Shown here piece after piece: positions 34,696 through 46,633 of a stretch of DNA of 64,000 nucleotides. The notes under the pieces were generated by a model. That model was given only the letters and a program-made list of their open reading frames with translations. It was not told the origin of the DNA and did not search any database. Both the position numbers and the translations under genes were made by a program. Position 1 is the first letter of the stretch; each line of letters opens with the position of its first letter. This DNA comes from Prosopocoilus inquinatus (lineage: Eukaryota; Arthropoda; Insecta; Coleoptera; Lucanidae): NCBI GenBank assembly GCA_036172665.1, contig CM069870.1, positions 26,138,001 through 26,202,000 on the forward strand, in the 5' to 3' direction.

Positions 34696-35445
34696 GAGGC
34701 AGCAGTATAGTTGTTATTTGCTCTAAATTTCGTACAGTATAAGGTCAAGCCCTGACCAACTGACTGCGTGCTTCAAGATACACGACAGTTTTATTTTCCA
34801 CCACAACTAGCTTGTTATTGTAGTTCTCGTAGTTACTACAACAAATGTCTTAATTCAATCTAAAATTTACGTAGCAATCACTACAAGATTACTAGTTTTG
34901 CTGAGCATGAAAACATTGGCTGTTACTTTAGAAATAATTCTTGCTCGTAAGCAGATACTATGAAAAATTAAACTCTGTCAAAAGCACTCGATTTAAACGT
35001 ATTGTAGTTTACTGGCTGTTGGCTACCTCAATGGAAAAAATGCTTTTTTTTTTTAATTAGATAAATCCAGTTTACTTTAGTGATCGATAATTATCGCCGA
35101 AAGATAAGGCGAATGAGTTTATGGAAAATATTTATGATTTTTTAGTTGAATCATACGTATTACCATTTGCCATAGCATTTGATCGGAGTAGTGTATTTGT
35201 AAATTATTATTCCTAACAATGAGCCAGAATTGTTTCTTAATGTACGGAGGGATTTCCTAACAGAACGGTTTGGAAATTAAAGTTAAGTTTGTTTAAGAAT
35301 TACACTTGAAAAGTTTAGTTTTTGAGAATTCTATTAAGTCGGTTGAAAAATTTTACAATTGTTTTTTTGTCGGAGCACAAAAACGAGTACAACAATACTT
35401 GAACGCCCTGTGTGAGTCTGAGTCATTTATCAACCATGCGACTAA

Positions 35446-35797
35446 AGGGGCCCACAGACTTCTTTCAATTCGCAAGAAATGGTCCGCACGGACCTGTCTG
35501 AACGTACTAAAAACCCAGTGTGTAGTGAAAAAAAACGGCACGGTTTAATCGTCGTGCAAAATCTGTTTTGGTTAGATTTTTTGAATGTACGGACAGGAGT
35601 GTACATTCCTGAATTGTAATGCGTGTGTGTTCATTCCAATCAATACGTACAGCTTAGGCGTACTGGTCACAGCGATGATTTCTAAAGAATTCTTACCGGA
35701 ATGTAATGAATTTGTACGAAAATTGTGAGAAAAACAACCGTACAATCTTGATTCGTACGGTCCAGTTCGTGCGATTGAACGAAGTGTGTGGGCCCCT
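35446..35797. mobile_element. 352-bp MITE with TAA duplication
   Basis: AGGGGCCCACAGACTTC at the left and GAAGTGTGTGGGCCCCT at the right form TIRs that extend about 55 bp (including GGTCCGCACGG / CGTACGGTCC). TAA immediately flanks both sides (35443..35445 and 35798..35800). A 3-bp TWA duplication and GGGCCC-type ends are typical of PIF/Harbinger-derived MITEs. Confidence 0.85.
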
Positions 35798-36179
35798 TAA
35801 AGCCGGCGCATTCCTGCTGCATTTCGACAAATGCGGACACGTTGCTCGTAACAAATATTTGGTATTCGTCATCTCGCTGAATTATCTCGCCAAATAAGCA
35901 TAATATGTGCCAAACACTTGAGTATAAGATATGACAAGTGACAAATATTTAAATCCATTTAAATAACGCGTGTTTAATTAAAAAAAAAAAAAAAACTAGT
36001 TGAGCAGGAAAAAATTCACAAACGTTTTAAAAAATTTCGTAATTTTAGCCCCATAAGGTAATTTGTTGAATATGTTATTTCAGCGTTAAGCTAATTGTAA
36101 TCATATCTAAAACAGATTCAGAAAAATTAACATTTTCTCATTTATAAGAGTAGAAAATAATGAAAAGCAATAAAAAAAC

Positions 36180-36400
36180 TGATAATTTAACAATAAATTT
36201 TGACGTTACACTTGACAGCTTGGTGGTTGAACTTAGAAGCGACCTGCATACAGCGAGTAAATTTTTGGTCACATCCTACTTGAGCAAATTTTTATTTACA
36301 TAGTTACATAGGCCATAAATATGTACCTTACGATTCTTACGGTCGAACTTAGAACTGCAGCTTAAAACGTAAACAGATAGTCAATCCTATTTTAAAAACA
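36180..36400. repeat. Dispersed repeat with inverted copy at 56930..57030
   Basis: TTTTGACGTTACACTTGACAG, GTTGAACTTAGAAGCGA and CAGCGAG-AAATT-GGTCA recur in the same order as the complement of 56930..57030. The right part (CTTACGGTCGAACTTAGAACTGCAGC) also resembles 58350..58400. Element limits are unclear. Confidence 0.65.
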
Positions 36401-36564
36401 AGTTACGAATTACATTCCAATAGTTATACAGGCCTACAATTTATTTAATTTTTTTTATTGTTTGTAATCTGACATTTGTTTTGGACTAATGCACGGTGAT
36501 TTCAAATGTCAAACTCATTTTTCCCTATCAAGTCAGTTTTCTTTTCTGTGGCATGGTTATAAAG

Positions 36565-36610
36565 TGTATATCTGTGTCCACGGATTGGGTTCACTACATG
36601 AAAAACTTTT
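36565..36610. repeat. Single transposon end related to 10640..10680
   Basis: GTGTCCACGGATTGGGTTCAC followed by AAAAACTTTTT matches the complement of 10640..10680. No partner terminus found. Confidence 0.5.
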
Positions 36611-37292
36611 TAATTGTTGAATTTTCGAAAAAAAGTAAATCTTTATAGAAGATTGAGCATGACTTAAATCCCTAAAAATATTATAGGAAATGATAAACTT
36701 CTCTTAATAATAAGTTTCGTAAAATATGGCAAAATTAAAAAAAAAATGAAAAAAACCATGTTTGTCGATATTATTACTAAATGATACTAATTTATATGTG
36801 AAAAAACTATTCAAGTAAGAATGTTAATTCTAAAGCAAATTTACATAATTGAATGGTATGGAATTTTGAAATGTTACTATAAAATCCCAGTTGAGACATT
36901 TCTTTAAAATTTTCTGGTGTGCCGGTAAATGAAAAAAAGTGATTAAAAAAATTTATCAACAAGGCAACACAGGCAATACCCGCAGATGTAATTTTATTGC
37001 GAAAAACTTTTTTGCGGTCATCTAGAATTTGCTCTATGAAGTCCTTAGATGATTTAGGACAACCAAATGTTTTTATAAAGAATCACTTTTTCTCTAAAAC
37101 TTAAAAATAGAAAAGTTTTTCCCGCAGTAACCTCCATCCGACCTACCTTCTGATAAAACCAATATGATTTTCGGATTCGGCATACCCAAATTACTAAAAA
37201 ACAAGTCGCATTTAGAAGTCAAAAAAAACGTGTTGGCCTGTGTTATCAGTATTATTCAAGCGCTTCCCGTTTACGATTAAAGCAGACTTTAC

Positions 37293-37482
37293 ATTACATG
37301 TTTTATCATATGATTTCTCTTATGATTTGTCACGTCAAAAATCATACGAGAAGTCATCTCTAAATCTATTATGTGATTTCACGTTTGGATAGAATAGATA
37401 CCTACTGTTCTATTATAGTGTGAACGGAAAAAGAGCTGCTTATGACAAATCATATGAGAAGTCATATGACAAAACATGTAAT
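37293..37482. mobile_element. 190-bp MITE with ~40-bp TIRs
   Basis: ATTACATGTTTTATCATATG at the left is the complement of CATATGACAAAACATGTAAT at the right, and the next 20 bp (TTATGATTTGTCA / TGACAAATCATA) pair too. An internal TATGATTTGTCACGTC-type repeat follows. Confidence 0.85.
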
Positions 37483-38339
37483 ACTTGAGAAAGGGCTGAT
37501 TTTTGAATTTCCACTGAAAAATTTATTTTTTTTCATTTCGTATTTGCATGACGTCAGTAAATACGCCCTATTGGTTCATACAGATTTTCTCAATCACTCT
37601 GTATGTGTCGTTTATGTAACCATAAAGATACGCAAAGAAAAGTAAAAAGGAGATTTTTTTTTACTAAGAAAATTTTCTTATTACGCTAAGACAAATCCCT
37701 TTTTTACTTTTCTTTGTTTACTGGTTACTAATATCAATTAAAGATTCTTGCCAAAAATAAAGATTTGACTTTGCCAAATAACTAGCTAATAAATTATTAT
37801 TATTAATTGGGGCTATCAAGAAGAATAGACCACTACTTCCCAAGAAATTATTAGGATCTTATTTCAGGTAGATCCCAGCACTTCAACTACCCTCTTTTCC
37901 ATTCATTCTATTCAATGAGAATAAAAGTAGATGTTAAAAATTCGCTGTACCTAGTTCTGCTATAATTTCTGTCCCTCTTAAAATTACGAATTAACCTTAA
38001 CAATGAGTGGAAATGAAATAAATAAAATCAAATGTGTAACTCTCTTTCTCTAGTTACTAATCAATATATAAAAACTATTTGAAAGTTAACAGCTTTTCCT
38101 TTCACGCATTTTTTCAAACGGTTTAGCCATTCATCTATCGCTGCACCCAACACTTCTATAGTCGGTTTTTTTTTCTTGATAGACGGTAAATGCGAAGTTG
38201 TAGAAGAATGTGGGTCTTCTATTAGTCAGTTATTTGTGTTCTCCTTTTTATATTATTAAAACAGCAACTACTTTAGTAACGATTGAGGGGTCAACTTTGA
38301 ATTTTTTTTCCGTCTGTTAGTTATGTAAAACGTTACACC

Positions 38340-39950
38340 AATCAAAATAGAGTATAGACGCATTGAGGTGACTGTTTGGACTAAATCTGCCTTAGAGCAG
38401 GGCCTTGTCCTCTAATACGTTCCAGAGACAGGATTTAGAACTGGACTTCCGGAGAGCCAGTCTTCAGTCACGATAAACTCAGGCAAATTAGCAGCTAGCC
38501 GGCGTTGAGTAGACTTGGAGTGTTGGAGCTGAGTCTTCTTCAGAATATCTAATGTTTGGCCATGAACAAGGTATACAGTCTGTCCCCGGATTGTATTCGC
38601 GTTACGTATGATGTATGACCATTTTTTTTTTGAATTCGGATTTCATATTTTGCACTTCAAATCTGCTTGTAATGATGGAATTATGTCTTGAATAAAATTT
38701 CTATCACTTAAAATTTTGTCGGCAAGCCATAAACAAAAATCTAAACGTTTTCGTTCATCTTACAGCTTACTCAGTAATGTCAGTTTTGACAAAATGAAAT
38801 GACGTACAGCCGCGATCATTATAATCGATACCATGCAGGTTAATTGCATCATTATTGCCGCTACTAGTAAGTTTAATAATTATCAATTAGTCTCGATTTG
38901 CTTGATCATTATTGTTGCCTACTTTGATTCGATTTCTTGCCCTTACTATTTTTTGATAATCAAGGGCAAAAGCAAAAATTAATTTTTTCATTCCCAACTT
39001 ATGTGGAGCATTACTTAAATTTTTATATTTTTAGATGGCATTAACGTCTTACGACTAATTCTAAGGAATATTTTTATTTAAAGATGTTTAAACGTGGCGT
39101 ATCTCCCTAATTTTAAATGGGAATCACTTTATCTTAGTAAGTTTTTTCCCCTAAATTCAAAACGAAGACCACTTTACCTACACAGATTTATTTCTTCCTG
39201 CGCTAAATCCGCCATAATGTACACCATCAACGTCAAATTTGGCACAAATTCCCATCGTGACAAGCAGACTTGAACTGCAAAATATGAAATCCGGATTTAA
39301 ATTTTTTGGTTCATTATACATAAACGCGAATACAATCCGGGGACCCATTGTATTTAAGGGCTTTACCACCTTTTCTAAAATGTCACTTTGGTAATTGGTT
39401 GCACGAGTTTTGACTCCTTGCTCGCAAAAATGCAGGTTAGTGGCGCCCTCGTAGGAGACTCCCCAACAAACCATCACTGAAGCAAGATGGTGTCCTCTTT
39501 CCACTTTCAGAATCTTTTTCTCCTCTTCCCGAGAGCTATGTGCATACACCTATCATTTTGCTTGCTAAATTTTCTTCAAAGGTGAAAATTTTTTCATTTG
39601 TGAACAATGTCTCTCGGTGGCTGATATTTGCGTGTCTCTGTAGTCTCCTCTGTGGTCTCTTTTTGCCCGGTTGGCTCTGATATGACGTAAAGTGGCCGTC
39701 AGTCGTTTTCTGGTACCAATTCTAGTACTCCTACGACAGGCTTCCAGCCCATAATCTGTTGCTTTTGTAGAGGATTTCTGCGAGTTCTTTCAGCCACTGG
39801 CACTGCATCTTTTTGATCGCAGCTTTCGTTCGAGTTTTGCTCGGTCGTCCGATTCTGGGCCTGTTATTCTCACTAGACACCTCTTTATATCGTTTTGTGG
39901 CCTGATAAATAAATTTCCTCGAAATTGTTAGCAAATTTTAACAAACAGCG
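38340..39950 (-). pseudogene. Tc1/mariner-superfamily transposase, decayed and split
   Basis: Minus-strand blocks in order: helix-turn-helix ISRKFIYQATKRYKEVSS with NRPRIGRPSKTRT; ETLFTNEKIFTFEEN, where the catalytic Asp of FTDEK is Asn; VYAHSSREEEKK; MVCWGVSYEGATNLHFCEQG; KTRATNYQSDILEKVVKPLNT. Here a 780-bp insertion (38573..39352) intervenes. The protein resumes at HGQTLDILKKTQLQHSKSTQ and LPEFIVTEDWLSGSPVLNP, then frameshifts. The third acidic position (SPDLNP in relatives) is Val. All catalytic blocks are therefore damaged. The WGVSYEG-LHFCE-GVKT signature belongs to a widespread insect Tc1/mariner group. Confidence 0.8.
38573..39352. mobile_element. 780-bp TIR element inserted in a transposase
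   Basis: Ends are TACAGTCTGTCCCCGGATTG on the left and the complement of TACAATGGGTCCCCGGATTG on the right. The TIRs run about 115 bp, through GGATTTCATATTTTGCA and CTGCTTGT. The insertion target is TA. The interior has no transposase. Same end family as 49750..50300. Confidence 0.88.
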
Positions 39951-39959
39951 TTAAGAATT

Positions 39960-40890
39960 TCTTTCATATTCCACTTCATGTTTACCAATCAAATGATTGT
40001 CACCAAATGAGTTGTTTACACTAGGACCAGAGGGTCTCTAGTTTAAACAAATGCAAAGCCAGCTTGACCTACTAGTTTCAACAAATTTCCGTAAGCCATT
40101 TACGTTAGGGAGAGAATTTATGGCATGACTACGTCTTCTTGTGATCAGGATTAAAAAGTTTCTGACTCAGTTTATTGGTAGTCATGTTGCTGCACAATCT
40201 GCGCAATGAGCACAACAATAATTACAGCGGACCACTGCACCGCCAGCGCCATGACAATTCCTCAGACAATTTTCCATGTGGTTCACGATGTTTACGATAA
40301 GTAATGCATGAGGAAACGCAAGTAACAATAACCGTAATACTTCGATTTAAGTGTATCGACTGGACGAGCAAGTCTTAACAATGTGATCAAAATTGCGAGC
40401 TTTCTTTACGGACGTCGCTGCGACAATACTTATTTCATCCTTACTTTGGTGATTACTCAAAAATGCTCTGAATTTCATCGGATTGACTTATTTTTATTTA
40501 TTTATTAAGTAATGTCTCTAAAGTTTATGATGGCGGAAAAAAATTATATTGCCAAAAAGTTGTCAATTGAAATACTTAATGGTGGAGGTGCGGGCGCATT
40601 ACTAAAAATAAACTTCAGCCTATCAATTATTGAATTATTTGAATGTATGTAACAGAGACATTAAAACTTTTTAATAGTTTGACATAAAAAAAAATAAAAT
40701 TTGGATATTTACATAGGACAGTTACATCTTAGAACAAGTCAATGAATTTTATTTATTGAAAATAAACTGGGAACAGTTGTATGTACAAGATGAGATGTAC
40801 TTATGAATAATTTTTTTATTTAACTACCGAAAAGTCTTATTTTAATGAAATTTGCTTCTAGTGTATAATTTAGTATATTAATTAATAGCA
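39960..40890. other. Intron just downstream of the NLS exon
   Basis: No repeat or exon recognised. The segment 40130..40460 is less A+T-rich than its surroundings and may be conserved intronic sequence near the exon; nothing specific is visible. Confidence 0.35.
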
Positions 40891-40896
40891 ACTTAC

Positions 40897-40989
40897 CTTT
40901 TTAGCATTTTCTTGATTATTGTTATCATGCGGCGCAGATGGGGCCATAACTGATACGTTAGATTGCGATAATAATTCGTCACTTCCTCT
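40897..40989 (-). CDS. heph: PTB/hephaestus exon encoding the N-terminal NLS segment
   Basis: Internal exon of 93 nt, phase 0 at both ends, 31 codons. The translation begins RGSDELLSQSNVSV and ends NNNQENAKK. On the minus strand it follows a strong acceptor (a run of T and C ending in CCAG) and is followed by a consensus GTAAGT donor. In PTB-family proteins the segment KRGSDEL ... KKxK just before RRM1 forms a bipartite nuclear localisation signal; the R at the start, the GSDELL block and the terminal KK, joined to AK in the next exon, fit this. The middle is low in complexity (Asn/Gln rich), as expected for the poorly conserved linker. PTB shuttles between nucleus and cytoplasm and represses alternative exons by binding CU-rich RNA. 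The exon supplying the start codon was not found and probably lies beyond 64000. I see the exon directly; the gene assignment is by family recognition. Confidence 0.88.
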
Positions 40990-40999
40990 CTGGAAAAAA

Positions 41000-42340
41000 A
41001 GGGGAAAAATTAATTACGCCAATAAATCACTCGGCATCGATAAACTTTTTACGTTCGTTTCAACTCGAATAGAAGCTAAGCACACGACTGAGACCAAGTC
41101 CTCGTTAATGTTTATTCGCGTGGCAAGAAGACGAGTATAAAAAATTAAATAACTCGGAAAGAATTCCCATTGAAAATACCGACGGATCGAGAAAACCAAT
41201 TCTATATTTACAATAATCCTGTGGGGAGAAGATTTCTATACTGCGTCCGGGGAAACATATATTTAAAAGTAAAGCGATTACATTTCCGGTTTTAGAACGC
41301 AGAATTTCCGTTTATATATGAACTGGTCTTCATTATTTATTAACGTGTACTCATTGTAGACAAAAGCTCCATGCACGAAACGATTTGGATTTTTTTTTAA
41401 AATCGTAATGGGTTTTTAATTTTATATTAGTGCTTCAAACGAAAGTAAAACATACCTTTCCGAATACTCTACAGGATTGTTTTAAATATGCATGACGTAA
41501 GAATTATAACAGTTATAGTGAATATAAAATTTATTTGTGCCTTAAATATTTTCGTTCTGAAAGTTTAAGTAAGATCATATCTGGGTACCATGTACTGTTA
41601 AATCTAAGTATGTGTACTCGTATACGCACGTATAATGTGTACTAACTTAATAACGTGAGTTTCTTGCAAGTATATTTCATGCTCTCCAGTTTGTAATGCA
41701 TGTGTACGTACTCGCAAATCACGTTGATCTAAACGTACCTTCATGACGTTTGTTAGTGCAGTTTACTAGCTTACGATTGCAGTAAATAAGGCACAAGAGA
41801 AACCGCAAAACTTATTGCCTTTTCTCATAGACACGATATCGAAATTGGAAGACTAGTTTGCTGAATAATTTGGGAATTCTATTGATTTTATACAACAGAT
41901 GTATGAACAGCACGTTTTTCTCAATTGTTTCCACAATAATGCAACACTTAACGCTCACTTTGATATCCTCTTCAAACATTTTAAATTTATTTTGTGAGAT
42001 TTGTACACTCAGAAAATAAAATACCAAATCAACCGAACCATTGCGACTGTATTTGATCAAAAATATTTGCTAAATTTGCCTTTTTCATTTGATTTAAATT
42101 GAAACAAGGACTCGTATGACAACATGAAAGATTTGATGATATAAAATAATTGTATAAAATATCTCATATAAAGTGAGAGAGATGGGTTACCACAGTTAAT
42201 GTTTGTTGTCTTGCGCAAAAAATTATAACAAATCTTGCAAGTCAATTTTCAAATATACTAGTTTATTACTTTTGAAGAAAATTTGTTTTTAAGTCGACTC
42301 ATGTGTTGATTTCCAAAGCGAGAAATCTCACTCTAATTAT
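41000..42340. other. Intron just upstream of the NLS exon
   Basis: Besides the polypyrimidine tract ending at 40990 there is only A+T-rich text and a run of short GTGTAC/ACGTA words at 41600..41720. No exon seen. Confidence 0.35.
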
Positions 42341-42343
42341 TTT

Positions 42344-42502
42344 AAATAAATGGTTTTTAAATTTTAATTGGACAGTATTAAAATTGGAAAAAGCACTCGA
42401 CGTTTCACTATCGACCGATAACTTTGTCTAACGATAATGAAACTTTAAGTGCTGTTTCCAATTTTAAGACTGCCCTGTAAAAGTTTACAAACCATTTATT
42501 TA
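42344..42502. mobile_element. 159-bp hairpin MITE
   Basis: AAATAAATGGTTTTTAAATT, GACAGT.TTAAAATTGGAAA and CACT...GTTTCACTATCG on the left pair with CGATAATGAAAC, GTTTCCAATTTTAA and AAACCATTTATTT on the right. AGTCGACT/AGTCGAC words at 42292 and 42521 lie just outside and may mark a longer element. Confidence 0.8.
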
Positions 42503-43269
42503 TCATTTTCATTAGACAAGAGTCGACTTCAACTAATTATTTTATTTCAGCACTAATTCAAATTTCTTAAGATTTTCCTGCGAAACTTACTATTTGCGTG
42601 AGAAAAAATAAAATATATTTGTTATTGTTGTTGTTCACATAATTTTATTATCCTGACAATAAAATAATATTTGTTCAAAACGGTCCTGTCTACCTACCTA
42701 CCTAGAAAAATATGCTTAAAATAAAAATGAGCGTTACAAAGTTATTTGAATAGTAAAAAGCTATTTGCCTAAAGTAAATTTATGCTTGCGACGCGTACAG
42801 CTTAAGAAATTAAATACAAGGTTCCCATTTAAAAAAAGGGTTTACTTCAGTTTTTATCTCGGCGACGCGGTGCTTCCAATATTTTGTTGTAAAAACTATA
42901 AAAATTTTGAATTAATTCCTATACAAGAGTTAGGCATATTAAATATTTATTATGAAATGCAAAAACAAGAGAGTTAAAAGGCATGGGAATTATCTTATTG
43001 GCACCTTGTACATATTTTATTATTATATAATTTATTTTGTTTTACTTTTATTTTAATAACCTTACGGTGGATTTCACAAGAAAGCGATTAAATAATTTTT
43101 GTCAAACTGGGTCAAAATCTTTTAAATTTGATTGTTTTCACTGGCATAACATGTGTTGAGGGGTATTGCGTTCAAAGATTGCAACACAATCCATCAGGAT
43201 CCAAGTGCACTGTGTTGAAACACATTGAGTGGGAGACAGTAACGCGTTCTTGAATTAAATTAAATAATA

Positions 43270-43785
43270 CGAGGAACTACTAATATGCTGAAGCGATCAT
43301 AGCCGGAAAAAGTTCTAATCTTTAACGCGTCTGCCCTATAAAAACAAAACAATAAACCAGTCGAAGCCCGAGAAGTCTATGCGGCACGCAGTAACTACTA
43401 CAGTTCTGGTCGACTGGATATAAAAACTTGTTTACATAACTGATTCATTCCGAAATAAACTCGTATTCTTTTTGCAGTGACGGCTCTATAATTGATATGA
43501 ATTAAATGTATAATGCCAGTCTTTTTAAAAGTTACATTAAAGAATTATAAAGTCTTCATAATTATTAATTTGAAAGAAACTATAAAGGTAATTATGTTAC
43601 ACACGTAATTTACATCAAACGGTTGCTTCTGATGCAATGAGCGCGAGGGTGAGAGTACCTCGGGCATGAAAGCCGTTCAGCGGCGACGTTAAAATCTACG
43701 CCGCTACTTTGTTTATCTTTATACTGGTTTTTACCAGATATCCTAGGAATGTCCGATCCTTAGAAATAACACATTCAGCACACAC
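43270..43785 (+). repeat. Dispersed repeat, copy B
   Basis: Second copy of the 34250..34695 repeat, same orientation. It has ~90 bp not in copy A (around 43648..43720, CGGGCATGAAAGCCGTTCAG...), so copy A carries a deletion or copy B an insertion. Confidence 0.8.
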
Positions 43786-44335
43786 TGAAATTTAGAAATG
43801 CATGAAGGATTATGACAAAAAAGCCAAATTATTCATCTCTCTGAATGTTGGAGGTTAAAATGTCCGTTAAGTTATTCAAACCATTTGATGCAAGTAAATA
43901 ATTTCGCTTTCTCAAGGAGAGAAACAGAATTCTAAATAAAGATTGCACAGCTGCACTGATTATGAAGAGCAGTAGTTCTGCTGTAACATGTTAGTATAAT
44001 TATATTATTGAAAATATTTAGAAATGAAGAGCAGGATAAATTTCAAATAAGTCAATAAAATGACAAAGCTACAGAATATAATTTACTTATATAAACTTAT
44101 TACGCGTGAGAAATTCGTGTTTATTACCTTTTTATGTGAAATGGATCTTGCGAAATGTTTTCCAATGTATTCATTTCTGATGCTGCAGCTGTCACATATT
44201 AAGACTGGCTGCTGCATGACCTAATACTTGAATATTTCACACATATCGAACTTTTCTTTCATTTAAACATCGTTTGAACATACTGAAGTGCCATTCTGAC
44301 AATGTATTTTATGTCATTAACAAGTTACGCTACAC

Positions 44336-44573
44336 TAGGGTCCCTAGATTTGATTGACATTTAACATGTGGGAGAGGGTTCAGAAACACATCGTCAGATC
44401 CGCTATTTTTCATTCTCCGTATCGTTTACGAAATAGCAATACTATGTTTTATTCTTTTTAACAATCATATCATGTTAGGTTAGCCAACTATAAAATCTGA
44501 AATGACTAACGAAAATGACGTTGTGTTTCCGAACCCTCTACGACATGTTAAATGTCAATCAAATCTAGGGACC
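44336..44573. mobile_element. ~238-bp MITE with 11-bp target duplication
   Basis: Inverted ends GGTCCCTAGATTTGATTGAC and GTCAATCAAATCTAGGGACC extend ~55 bp through GACATTTAACATGT and AGAGGGTTC.GAAACAC. TTACGCTACAC is repeated exactly at 44325..44335 and 44574..44584. A 9-11-bp duplication fits Mutator-like elements. Confidence 0.88.
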
Positions 44574-45424
44574 TTACGCTACACCAAGTGAAACATGCTA
44601 CGTTTGTTTGTTGGCTACGCGCACATAAGAATCAGTGGCGTTACTATAAGTCAAGTCGCCGGATTGCAAAATATTTACCGGCGTCTTTTATTATTACATA
44701 TTAAAACATATTAAAAGACGTATGCAAGAAAGCAAACCTAAAAATCATTTAACTATTTTATCAAAATTTATAATAACAAAATTAAAAAAAATAGTTTCTT
44801 TCTACTTAATTTATTTTCATAAACCCGTTTTCTTTCTTTCAGAAGGGTAATAAATTAATAATTACGGCATAAAATCCAACTTTTGTTCAAGAAACTAATC
44901 AGTAATGAGCGCCATCTATTGGACTGCAATACAAGTTTTTTGTTTTACATCGAACGCTCAGAAACATTCAGTAACTGCTCTTTGCCTAAGAGGGGGGAAA
45001 AGAATTCAATTCAATCTCTTCAACTGTTTAGTTCTTTTAGGTTACATTACATTTTGAAAATATACATTCATGAGAAATCTTTGAAGTGTGACAATGTTAT
45101 GTTATGTTTTCACTTCTCCGCGCTTGTGAATCTTATTAGAGATTAAGAAAATCTTCAGCTGTTAGTTAGGTATCAGACATCCTGATTTCTTTTTAAATTT
45201 TAAAATAAAACTGAATGAAGTAAAAATATACTGAAGTTCATTTAGTGGGCGCAGAGAAGTCTTTTCTTCGTGATTTGCATCCGACAACATTGGTTAGCCC
45301 CACGAAATACTTTTTACTTCAGTCGAAGCAGAGCAGAAAACCAACAGAGTGTTAAATTTCTTTATATAGTTTTATAACTTTATTACTGACTGGATATTGA
45401 TTAATAAAAACTATTACACTTGTA

Positions 45425-45437
45425 CCCCCCCCCCCAT
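45425..45437. repeat. Poly-C tract
   Basis: A run of twelve C within A+T-rich sequence. No other structure is visible around it. Confidence 0.9.
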
Positions 45438-45564
45438 ATTTGAAATATTCACAAAAAATCCGTAACAAACTTGTTTCTATGAATGGGTTTTATACAAATT
45501 AAAAAACTATCAACTTACAAACCACCTATGTGTGTATTTGCTTGTTAACAAAAATGTTTATTTT

Positions 45565-45645
45565 TAGGTTTTGAACTGATGTCTATACTGCCTCAGCGCT
45601 GGGTTGATTACAACCCTGCAACCCCTATTGCTATGCCACTGATAA
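45565..45645 (-). repeat. tRNA-like / SINE head (weak)
   Basis: On the minus strand, CAGTGGCATAGCAATAGGGG resembles a Pol III A box and, ~60 nt later, CAGTTCAAAACC resembles a B box. The acceptor stem is not evident. Could be a tRNA-derived SINE remnant or chance. Confidence 0.3.
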
Positions 45646-46633
45646 GAAAGCATGTGACCCGCAGGCCGTATATTGCCCATGGTCATGCCTGATTTACTGC
45701 AATGCTACAATACCCTTACACCCCACATCTGAAAGAGCTGAAGGTGGCTTGTAATATTTTAATGGAATGACCCGCTACCTCGAATGAAAGCATACCCTCC
45801 TAAGAAAGTATAGTCGCGAGTATTAAATTTTTGACGCCACTGTCAATCCAAACGTCAGTTTCAATTCCAGAAATTAAAAATTTTAAGATAAGTATCCTAT
45901 AGTCTGCAAAAAAAAGTGTCGAAAAGAATTAGATTTTTCAGAAATCATTAAAATACAAGTCAGACATCAATCTTTGACCAATCAGTACTAAATTCTTTTA
46001 CATTTCGCTAGGCGTTGAAAATAACAGTATTTTAATGACATTTTATTACAGCCAAAACATGCTCCCCCCACCCAGAATAAAAGTTAAGGTTCATTGGTTG
46101 AATCGATACTTGTCGCTTTGTGTAAAAAAATTTAACAAATGTTGCAAGGTGTCACACGAACCTCAAGCACGAACCTAAGTAAAGTAAATTTAGAATTTGC
46201 AAGAAACGTAGTCCTCAGACACAAAAAGTGTTTTATTTTAAACCACGGTCGCGGTTTCTACTTAATGGTCAGTTTCAAGAGTAAAACCTTTTAATAAAAA
46301 ATACTGTGTAATACAAACGTGAATAAATAAAGTAAAAGTAAAACGTCTAGTTAAAAATTTGTTCGCAAGCATGCACGATGCGCCATGTTGGAATAAATGA
46401 CAGTACGAACACACTAAGTTAACATGAATACCTAAAGATGGCGCTAGTCAATAACTAATGAAGTAAATTTACAGAAAATAATAAGAATAACAAAAAGAAA
46501 AGATGGACTCAACCACACCGATTCCAACAAACATATTTAAAGAAGTTATCGTTGTCAAAGAGAATTTACTTGTTAATTAAATTGAAAAATGATTGAAAAG
46601 TTAAAGTATGGACATCCTGCGATCGTTTCTTGA

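Larger units (their letters stand above)
20979..40896 (-). other. heph intron between the NLS exon and the RRM1 exon (19,918 nt)
   Basis: Bounded by a GTAAGT donor after AAAAAG and an acceptor TTGCAG, both on the minus strand. It carries most of the interpretable transposon nests of the window, including the hammerhead-like composite, the mariner at 31491 and the split transposase at 38340..39950. The pyrimidine tract before the RRM1 exon contains several TCTT/CTCC motifs, the sort of sequence PTB itself binds; autoregulation is only a guess. Confidence 0.85.
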
